DNA from: Bacillota bacterium
GTDB lineage: Bacteria; Bacillota; Dethiobacteria; DTU022; JAAZDU01
DNA length: 6,962 nt
Direction: 5' to 3'
Assembly: GCA_012512665.1 (NCBI GenBank)
Contig: JAAZDU010000306.1
Span: 1-6,962 of the forward strand
How positions within the stretch are numbered: position 1 is the first letter of the stretch; each line of letters opens with the position of its first letter. The translations under genes and the position numbers were made by a program. The notes below the pieces were generated by a model. It was not told the DNA's origin and did not search any database. It saw only the letters and a program-made list of their open reading frames with translations. Shown piece by piece: positions 1-5,386 of the stretch.

Positions 1-1063
1 CTACCAGGTCCAGGGTGTCTGTCAGGTCTACTTCATAAGGTGCCGGGTGGGGAGCAAAATTTTCGCCCTGGTAAAGGACCCTGACCTTGGGGCGTGTAGG
101 AAAATTGGGGGTATTGCCAATAACCAGGCCGCTGTCGCCGTTACTTAGTAAAACCTGGGTGCCCACAGGGTAAGCGGCTATGAAAGAAAGAAAAGTGCGC
201 AGGATTTGTAGATTAAAGTATTCTTCGCCGAGGGCAGTTAGTATTTCCAGGGCCTGGTGGGGGAGGTATGCCGACCGGTAGGGGCGCTCAGAAGTGAGGG
301 CATCATAGGTGTCTGCTATAGCCAAGATCTGAGCTGGCTGGTGAATGCTGTCGCCTTTTAAGCCCCAGGGATAACCCTGCCCCTGCCAGCGTTCATGGTG
401 CTGATAAATTATTTGCCCGGCTGATGCAGAAAAAAGCGGGCTTTTTTTGAATAGTTCGTACCCATAGATTGGGTGTTTTCTGACGATTTCCATCTCCTCG
501 GTCGTCAATTGGCCCGCTTTTTTTAAAATGCTATCCGGAATTGATATGTTTCCCAGGTCGTGCAGCAAAAAACCCGGAGCTATTTGCCTTAATTTTGCCT
601 CGCTGTATCCTAATTTAATGGCTGTTAGCAAAGACAGGAGGCAGGTGTTGACGCTGTGATAAAAAATATATTCGTCGATAGAGCGGATATCTGCCAGGTT
701 GACGACAACATCTTTATTTTCTAAAAGCTCGTCAACTATTTTGGTAATGGTGGCGACCAGCCTAATATCACCGAGGTGGATCGGTTTACCCGGTCTCTGG
801 CCAATACCGTTTTTCCTCATTATTTCTTTTAGCAGGATGCGAACCTCCTGCCGCGTTCTTTCAGCAATTATGTCCTTAACCTCAACGTCTTGCAAGCGGC
901 TGTCTTCTACATAGATGTATTTTATGCCCAGGTAATAAAGGTACTTAACATAATGGGGTTTGATTTCCACGCCGGTATTTAAGAGAAGCTGTCCTTCTGC
1001 TCCGTAAATTGCTCTGGCTAGCTTCATACCCGGCTGAATCTGATCCAAAGAAATTCTTCTCAT
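1..1063 (-). CDS. HD-GYP domain phosphohydrolase-like protein, 3' end cut by window edge
   Basis: The reading frame is open from the ATG at 1063 to the window edge, giving 354 visible residues. Similar clostridial HD-GYP proteins are about this long, so probably only a short tail is missing. Residues 1-35 hold an IQPGMKLA segment common at the N-terminus of this group; the HD-GYP domain covers about 125-300, followed by a C-terminal region with AAYPVGTQV. The family hydrolyses cyclic-di-GMP at a metal centre in the cytoplasm. Putative metal ligands are present: H136, H168-D169, H197, H222-H223 and D251. Two consensus positions differ: HDLGN has Asn172 instead of Lys, and HHERWQGQGYP has Gln227 instead of Asp. 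Activity is therefore uncertain. The gene starts 34 bp after the upstream PAS-GGDEF-HD-GYP gene and is probably co-transcribed. An AAAAGG stretch about 10 bases before the ATG may be the ribosome binding site; a closer AAGGAG lies only one base away. Start fairly sure, exact activity not. Confidence 0.9.
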   Translation of the reverse strand, partial: MRRISLDQIQPGMKLARAIYGAEGQLLLNTGVEIKPHYVKYLYYLGIKYIYVEDSRLQDVEVKDIIAERTRQEVRILLKEIMRKNGIGQRPGKPIHLGDIRLVATITKIVDELLENKDVVVNLADIRSIDEYIFYHSVNTCLLSLLTAIKLGYSEAKLRQIAPGFLLHDLGNISIPDSILKKAGQLTTEEMEIVRKHPIYGYELFKKSPLFSASAGQIIYQHHERWQGQGYPWGLKGDSIHQPAQILAIADTYDALTSERPYRSAYLPHQALEILTALGEEYFNLQILRTFLSFIAAYPVGTQVLLSNGDSGLVIGNTPNFPTRPKVRVLYQGENFAPHPAPYEVDLTDTLDLV

Positions 1064-1088
1064 TCTCCTTCATCCTTTTGCAAGGAGT

Positions 1089-1115
1089 TGACTGCATCTA
1101 GGCAGTTGTTTTTTT
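1089..1115 (+). terminator. Possible weak intrinsic terminator on the plus strand, spanning the stop codon of the minus-strand gene
   Basis: ACTGC at 1091-1095 pairs with GCAGT at 1102-1106 around a six-base loop, and two G-T pairs can extend the stem outward. Seven T follow at 1109-1115 on the plus strand. It would stop plus-strand (antisense) transcription. On the minus strand the same hairpin surrounds the stop codon of the PAS-GGDEF-HD-GYP gene, with no T run after it, so it should not terminate the operon. The stem is short and chance is a real alternative. Confidence 0.25.
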
Positions 1116-2897
1116 CTTGTTGATAGCTTCGATAAAAAGGTTCACAAGATGAGGGTCAAATTGACTTCCTGCACACCTTTGCAGCTCCTGGATAGCCTTC
1201 TGGTGGTCGATAGGTTTTTTATAATGCCTGCCGTTTACCATGGCATCGTAAGCATCAGCGATAGCTGTTATGCGGGCCAGCAAAGGAATTTGCTCTCCTT
1301 TAAGGCCGTGGGGGTAGCCTTTACCGTCCCACCTTTCGTGATGGGCTAAAATATGCTCAGCTATATGAGCCAGTTCCGGTACAGCCTGCAGGATCCGGTA
1401 GCTGTGCTCTGCGGGGTTCTTTATATATTCCCATTCATCTTGGCTTAAAGGACCAGATTTATTGATTATATTATCCGGCACTGTTACCTGGCCGATATCG
1501 TGCAGGGCCGTAATGAGGGTTAGCTCCTCCAGCTCTTTTTCACTTAGGTCCAGGGCCCTTCCCAGCTGAAGGGCATATTCCTGCAGGCGGGCCAAATGCT
1601 TTTCCGTCTTGCCTGTTTTTTCGGCCAGGTTTTTGCGTAGGGTCGAAATCAATTGCATGCGGGACATTTTTTCTTCTATAAATTTGGCATGATACATGCG
1701 GTCTTCTGCCATTTTTATTATTTGCATCATATTATCGGTGCTTTTTTCCTTTGTGGCTGTTCCCAGGGAGATGCTGGGCTGGACGGGGCTGTCTTTGCAC
1801 ATGGAGCAGGCTTGTTTAATGCGCTGGCAGATCATCTGGGCCTCTTCACTCTTTGTTTTGGGAAGTAAAATGGCAAACTCATCACCGCCCCAGCGGCAGA
1901 TGATGGCCTCCTGGGGGCATACTTTTTTAAGGATGGCGGCAATATTTTTCAGAAGTCTGTCTCCTTCCTGGTGGCCGAAAGTATCATTAACCAGCTTTAA
2001 GCTATTGGCATCCCCCATGATAAAGCTCAAAGGCAGCTGCTCTTTGGTGTTAAGCCGCTTTAATTCTTCTTCAAAAAAAGCGCGGTTATATAATCCTGTT
2101 AGCATATCGTTATAACTCAAGTATTTTAACTGTTCCTCTGCTTTTTTCTGCTCTGTTATATTGGCAGCCACGATCATGATGCCGACCACCGAACCCTGGT
2201 AGTTTCTAACAGGCGCCGGTGAGCAGCTAATGATAATTTCTTTTTTGTCTTTTCTTAGGCAGCGGCATTCAAGGCCGGTAAAAAAACGCCCCTTTAAGAC
2301 TTGCTGCCCAATATTATGGAACCATTCTTTTTTTTCTCCCTGGAACATCGGCGGCTGTTTGCCCAGCACTTCTTTTTCAGGCCAGCCAAAAATGCGTTCG
2401 GCGGCAGCATTCCAGCTTAAAACAGCAAAATTCTGGTCCATTAAAATTACAGCCAGGGGAGAAGCGTGAATAATAGCGGACAGTTTTTCGTTTGTTTCCA
2501 GGAGCTCTTTTTCCATTCGTTTTATATCAGTTATATCAGTACCGGATAGAAAATACAATGTATTGGCTTCTTTTGTAACGTTTGTAATGGTTAATAACAA
2601 CAAGCGTGAGCTGCCGCTTTTTGTTTTCCAGCAGTTTTCTATGTTCAAGGGAAAATCTTTAGACTTCAGGTTTAAGAAAAAAGCTTTGGATAAGTTTTTT
2701 TCCTCTTCTTCCAACAAGGCATCCCAGTAATATTTACCTTTAATGTCTCTGTAAGTAAAGCCCGCTGTTTGTTCGCAGGCTTTGTTAAAAAAAATAATAC
2801 GCCCCTCTGTATCTAAAATAACAACCAGGCTTCCCAGGTTGTCAAGAGCAGCATAAGCAAATGAGCTTTCTTCCAGAAAATTATCAAATTTATCCAT
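1098..2897 (-). CDS. PAS-PAS-GGDEF-HD-GYP signalling protein (putative cyclic-di-GMP turnover)
   Basis: This 599-residue protein has no signal peptide or membrane segment and should be cytoplasmic. Domains in order: PAS 1 (about 12-127), PAS 2 (about 136-250), GGDEF (about 255-410) and HD-GYP (about 425-595). The GGDEF domain looks catalytic: GGDEF at 337-341, metal-binding D296, substrate-binding N304 and D313 in GHQEGD. The autoinhibitory RxxD site is absent (PQEA at 328-331). In the HD-GYP domain HHERWDGKGYP (519-529) is canonical and D467, H434 and D548 are present, but HDIGK reads HDIGQ (Q470). The usual HPEIGY segment is KNPAEHSY (493-500), with Asn494 where a metal-ligand His is expected. 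The protein may therefore make cyclic-di-GMP and have weak, altered or no hydrolase activity; this is inference. The PAS domains probably bind a small ligand or cofactor, which cannot be named. GGAGGGG ends 9 bases before the ATG, supporting this start. It is the first gene of a leftward pair. Confidence 0.95.
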   Translation of the reverse strand: MDKFDNFLEESSFAYAALDNLGSLVVILDTEGRIIFFNKACEQTAGFTYRDIKGKYYWDALLEEEEKNLSKAFFLNLKSKDFPLNIENCWKTKSGSSRLLLLTITNVTKEANTLYFLSGTDITDIKRMEKELLETNEKLSAIIHASPLAVILMDQNFAVLSWNAAAERIFGWPEKEVLGKQPPMFQGEKKEWFHNIGQQVLKGRFFTGLECRCLRKDKKEIIISCSPAPVRNYQGSVVGIMIVAANITEQKKAEEQLKYLSYNDMLTGLYNRAFFEEELKRLNTKEQLPLSFIMGDANSLKLVNDTFGHQEGDRLLKNIAAILKKVCPQEAIICRWGGDEFAILLPKTKSEEAQMICQRIKQACSMCKDSPVQPSISLGTATKEKSTDNMMQIIKMAEDRMYHAKFIEEKMSRMQLISTLRKNLAEKTGKTEKHLARLQEYALQLGRALDLSEKELEELTLITALHDIGQVTVPDNIINKSGPLSQDEWEYIKNPAEHSYRILQAVPELAHIAEHILAHHERWDGKGYPHGLKGEQIPLLARITAIADAYDAMVNGRHYKKPIDHQKAIQELQRCAGSQFDPHLVNLFIEAINKKKTTA

Positions 2898-2906
2898 ATT
2901 ATTATA

Positions 2907-2913
2907 CCCCTCC
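2907..2913 (-). promoter_or_regulatory. Ribosome binding site of the PAS-GGDEF-HD-GYP gene
   Basis: On the minus strand this reads GGAGGGG, nine bases ahead of the ATG at 2897. It supports that start. A run of eight G on the same strand (2920-2927) lies just upstream. The TATAAT between this site and the ATG (minus strand, 2901-2906) cannot serve as this gene's promoter because it lies inside the leader. Confidence 0.7.
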
Positions 2914-3007
2914 GGGCTACCCCCCCCAGGCTGAAGTAAATGGTCAACAAAATGTTATGAAAAAGATTTGTATAGAATATTCTTTATTACATTTTCTTTA
3001 CCACTTT

Positions 3008-3053
3008 TTATCCTATTATCCTTGTATAATTCGACAAGAGGAAAAGTTATCCT
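3008..3053. repeat. Three direct copies of TTATCCT
   Basis: Identical 7-mers start at 3008, 3016 and 3047. The first two are 8 bases apart and the third is 31 bases after the second, close to three helical turns. They flank the candidate -10/dyad element, so they could be sites for a transcription factor. Short AT-rich repeats also arise by chance in such DNA. Confidence 0.3.
3021..3038 (+). promoter_or_regulatory. Candidate -10 box within a short dyad (possible operator)
   Basis: A perfect TATAAT lies at 3025-3030 on the plus strand. It sits inside the inverted repeat CTTGT (3021-3025), eight bases, ACAAG (3034-3038). Such a dyad over a -10 box would suit a repressor. However, no TTGACA-like -35 box lies 16-18 bases upstream, and the region is AT-rich, so this is a weak prediction. 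If real it would drive the kinase gene with a leader of over 200 bases. Confidence 0.3.
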
Positions 3054-3221
3054 TTATCAATATTATTTTTTTTTAAAAACCTGTTCTGTGTGCCCCAAAT
3101 CTTGCTGATCAGCCAAAACAAAACATTTCTTAGCAGAGAGGGAAATAAAACCAGGGGGTAGAATAGAAGGAATGGAACAAGCAATCACCATAAAACACTG
3201 CATTAAATCATACAAATTAAC

Positions 3222-3239
3222 AGGAGGTAGAAAATACTG
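3222..3239 (+). promoter_or_regulatory. Strong AGGAGG site with an in-frame CTG, alternative start of the kinase
   Basis: AGGAGG at 3222-3227 is the best ribosome binding site in the intergenic region but lies 57 bases before the GTG at 3285. Nine bases after it is a CTG at 3237, in the kinase frame, and the frame is open from there. Starting here adds 16 residues (MKRKEPGRNNLVKEGP), a positively charged stretch fitting a cytoplasmic end before the first membrane helix. An in-frame ATA lies directly before the CTG. CTG starts are rare, so the GTG with its own AAGGA (3273-3277) remains the default. Confidence 0.45.
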
Positions 3240-3284
3240 AAGCGGAAAGAGCCGGGCAGGAATAACCTTGTCAAGGAAGGTCCT

Positions 3285-4550
3285 GTGCTAGATGTATTAA
3301 TTGCCACCACTTTTTTGTCCTACCTTTTTGTTGTTGCCGTTTTGATCATACACCAGTGGCATTATTATGCCTATAAAACTTTGCAATTGCTTTTGTTTGC
3401 TTTTTTCTTACCCTCTGTTGTCGTTATTTCCCTGGATTATTACTTGGCAGATGTAAAAAATGAATACCCTCTTATCGTTGCCCTCTGGAATATACTAAAA
3501 ATTCTAGGGCTTTTTTTATTAATAACGTATAGCTGCTGCCTTTCACCTTCCAACCCTGTTTTTCTTGTGGCTTACATTTTACCCGTAGTTGTAGCAGCTA
3601 TAACCTTTGGTCGCCTCGGTGGCATGCTGCAGGCGGCACTAGCTTCTATAACTGTAACTTTTTTTAATTTTGCCTGCAGAGAGAACCGTTCTTTTGAGTT
3701 TTTATTTTCAGAAATTTTTCTTTATGCTTTAATTTTATTGCTCGTTGCCTGGTTTGTGGGGGCTATCATTGAGTTAGAGCAAAGGAACATGCAGGCGCTG
3801 AAAAATTTGTTGGAAGAAAGGAAGGCAATGGAGAAAGAGCTGATCAAAGTACACAAATTGAGTTCTTTAAGTATGTTAGCGGCGGGGGTGGCCCACGATT
3901 TTAATAATTTCTTGACGGTTATTTTGGGACATATAGCCCTGGCCAGGCTTTATAAGAGCCCGGAGAAGATATACAAGAAGATGGAAGATATTGAAAAAGT
4001 GGTCTCCCAGGCAAAAGAATTAACTTCTCAGCTGCAGCTCTATGCACAGGATAAGCCCTCATCAAAAAATGTTTACTGCCTGAAGGAACTTTTGCAGGAG
4101 GTAGTGAATTATATTTTAAGCGATACAAAAGTCTTGCACCGCTTCCAGCTTCCCGGCGGAGATATGCTGGTGGAAGTAAACAGGACGCAAATCAAGCAGG
4201 TATTTAGCAATATTTTGCTTAATGCCGTCCAGGTTATGCCCGCAGGAGGGCTGATTGACATAAAGGTGGAGAGAGTATGCATCGGCCAGGGGGAGAAAAA
4301 GGCTTCGCTGCTGCTGCGGGAAGGATGTTACTGGAAGACATCCATCACCGATAAGGGTCCCGGCATTCCCCAGAGTGAAATTGGCAAGATTTTTGACCCT
4401 TTTTTTACGACTAAAGCAGGAGGAAGCGGCCTGGGCCTTGCTATCTCCTATTCTATTGTGCAAAGCCACAATGGGCTTATCGCTGTGGAATCAGAGTTGG
4501 GAATAGGGACTACTTTTCATGTATATCTGCCTGCCTACAGCCATAAATAG
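3285..4550 (+). CDS. Integral-membrane sensor histidine kinase (orphan in this window)
   Basis: This 421-residue protein should autophosphorylate on a histidine in response to an unknown signal and pass the phosphate to a response regulator not present in the window. Residues 4-162 are very hydrophobic and form about five to six membrane helices with little extracytoplasmic sequence, so the signal may be sensed within or close to the membrane. Residues 163-193 look like a helical linker. The H-box is GVAHDFNN with H204 as phosphoacceptor. The ATPase domain shows the N-box (N313 in LLNA), G1 box DKGPG (356-360), F-box DPFF (371-374) and G2 box GGSGLGL (379-385). All key residues are present. 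No REC, PAS or HAMP domain is visible. The GTG start has AAGGA seven bases upstream, but an upstream CTG at 3237 with a better binding site may be the true start. cbiM follows 79 bp later, so a functional link is possible but unproven. Confidence 0.93.
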   Translation: MLDVLIATTFLSYLFVVAVLIIHQWHYYAYKTLQLLLFAFFLPSVVVISLDYYLADVKNEYPLIVALWNILKILGLFLLITYSCCLSPSNPVFLVAYILPVVVAAITFGRLGGMLQAALASITVTFFNFACRENRSFEFLFSEIFLYALILLLVAWFVGAIIELEQRNMQALKNLLEERKAMEKELIKVHKLSSLSMLAAGVAHDFNNFLTVILGHIALARLYKSPEKIYKKMEDIEKVVSQAKELTSQLQLYAQDKPSSKNVYCLKELLQEVVNYILSDTKVLHRFQLPGGDMLVEVNRTQIKQVFSNILLNAVQVMPAGGLIDIKVERVCIGQGEKKASLLLREGCYWKTSITDKGPGIPQSEIGKIFDPFFTTKAGGSGLGLAISYSIVQSHNGLIAVESELGIGTTFHVYLPAYSHK

Positions 4551-4565
4551 TTTCTTTTGTGCATA

Positions 4566-4611
4566 GGTATGAAATGGCGCAAGCTTAGCATACCCGCTTC
4601 AGTAAGCCGGG
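4566..4611 (+). promoter_or_regulatory. Two possible hairpins in the cbiM leader
   Basis: GGTATG (4566-4571) pairs with CATACC (4589-4594), and the 17-base interior contains GGC-GCAA-GCT, a GNRA-type tetraloop. The second hairpin pairs CCCGCTT (4593-4599) with AAGC-C-GGG (4604-4611), with loop CAGT and one bulged C. The two share bases 4593-4594 and so compete at their junction. No T run follows, so neither is a terminator; the cbiM binding site AGGGAG starts four bases after the second. The element does not match a cobalamin riboswitch (far too short) or what I know of the NiCo motif. Confidence 0.3.
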
Positions 4612-4614
4612 GAA

Positions 4615-4620
4615 AGGGAG
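4615..4620 (+). promoter_or_regulatory. Ribosome binding site of cbiM
   Basis: AGGGAG lies nine bases ahead of the ATG at 4630 and supports that start. This matters because it fixes an N-terminus of Met-Ser-His-Leu-His rather than the usual Met-His of the family. Confidence 0.7.
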
Positions 4621-4629
4621 TTTAATAAG

Positions 4630-5385
4630 ATGAGCCATCTTCATATTCCCGATGGTGTGATAGGGGCAGGTTGGTGTCTGGCCGGCTTTGTGGTAACTTT
4701 TATCCTTATGTTTTTCTTTTTTTCCAGGCTTAAAAAAGGTTTTGGGCGCAAAATTCCCCTGACTGGTGTAGCAGGGGCTATTATGCTTCTCGCCATGTCT
4801 GTTCCCTTAGGATTGCTACCCCTGCATTTGGGCCTTGCAGCCCTCTGCGGTATATTGCTGGGGCCTGCCCTTGGTTTCCTAGCGGTCTTTGTTGTAAATG
4901 TGGTACTGGCTTTTGTTGGCCACGGCGGCATTACAGTTGTTGGCATAAATACTCTTATCGTAGGTGCTGAGGCCCTGCTGGGGGCTTGCTTCTTTAGGGC
5001 AGCGCAAAGGAAAATGAAAGCGGCAAAAGGGGCTGCACTGGCTACAGCTTTAGCCCTGCTTATTTCCACAACGCTCATGCTGGCTACAGTTGGGGCGGCG
5101 GCTGGTGTGCAGGAGCTTGCTTCACTATTTCAACACAAGCACTATCTGCATGAAGAAGAGCTGGAAGAAGATCGCTCTGAATTTTTTCAGGCCCATGAAG
5201 AAGGCCGGGCGCCTGGCCCGGAGACAGCTATGGCCGGTGTGCATTTTTTAAGATATACAGGCTTAAGCGCCCTGCTGCTGGCATTGCTGGCAGGCATAGC
5301 CCTGGAAACAGCAGCAACGGCTCTTATTGTCCATTATTTAGCTAAAGTCAGGCCAGATTATCTTTTTGGTCAAGAAAGCAGTTAA
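4630..5385 (+). CDS. cbiM: CbiM-type substrate-binding membrane subunit of a cobalt/nickel ECF transporter
   Basis: CbiM/NikM proteins bind the divalent metal outside the cell and deliver it through the membrane with CbiQ and the ATPase CbiO; cobalt uptake feeds cobalamin synthesis and nickel feeds Ni enzymes. This 251-residue protein has the family N-terminus in the form MSHLHIPDG, a conserved His at 66 (LPLHLG), the GPALGF segment near 78-83, GHGGI (97-101) and GIN (105-107). About seven membrane segments are seen (roughly 12-31, 43-62, 67-80, 82-97, 102-123, 134-157, 209-237). Basic loops at 33-41 and 123-133 point inward, placing the N-terminus outside. Unusual is the segment 168-191, rich in His, Glu and Asp, predicted to face outside. 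Start: AGGGAG nine bases upstream. cbiQ begins one base after the stop. No cbiN is present. Cobalt versus nickel preference cannot be settled from sequence. Confidence 0.92.
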   Translation: MSHLHIPDGVIGAGWCLAGFVVTFILMFFFFSRLKKGFGRKIPLTGVAGAIMLLAMSVPLGLLPLHLGLAALCGILLGPALGFLAVFVVNVVLAFVGHGGITVVGINTLIVGAEALLGACFFRAAQRKMKAAKGAALATALALLISTTLMLATVGAAAGVQELASLFQHKHYLHEEELEEDRSEFFQAHEEGRAPGPETAMAGVHFLRYTGLSALLLALLAGIALETAATALIVHYLAKVRPDYLFGQESS

Positions 5386-5386
5386 G

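Larger units (their letters stand above)
2898..3284. other. Divergent AT-rich intergenic region
   Basis: These 387 bases separate the leftward cyclic-di-GMP-type genes from the rightward kinase gene and should hold promoters for both. I see no convincing coding sequence and no recognisable riboswitch: the conserved parts of cobalamin and type-I cyclic-di-GMP riboswitches were not found. Contents: G8 tract on the minus strand (2920-2927), three TTATCCT copies (3008, 3016, 3047), a TATAAT box at 3025 within a dyad, a T9 run (3066-3074), the palindrome GCTGATCAGC (3104-3113), and an AGGAGG site (3222-3227). No -35 box with proper spacing could be assigned on either strand. Confidence 0.6.

Noticed and set aside
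1696..2115. 139-codon plus-strand frame opposite the GGDEF domain
   Set aside because: The GGDEF protein on the other strand has intact motifs throughout; the plus-strand translation resembles no family.
3066..3074. T9 run as an intrinsic terminator
   Set aside because: No GC-rich hairpin precedes it, and no plus-strand gene ends upstream.
2861..3076. 71-codon plus-strand frame in the intergenic region, beginning MSFLPENYQIYPYY
   Set aside because: It starts inside the antisense of the PAS-GGDEF-HD-GYP gene, no good binding site was seen at its start, and its second half is low-complexity AT-rich translation.
4551..4629. Cobalamin riboswitch ahead of cbiM
   Set aside because: Only 79 bases are available and the conserved B12-box type sequence is absent.
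4116..5078. Long open frames on the minus strand (117 and 145 codons) opposite the kinase and cbiM
   Set aside because: They lie opposite genes with clear family motifs, their translations show no domain or sensible composition, and they lack convincing binding sites. They are shadow frames.
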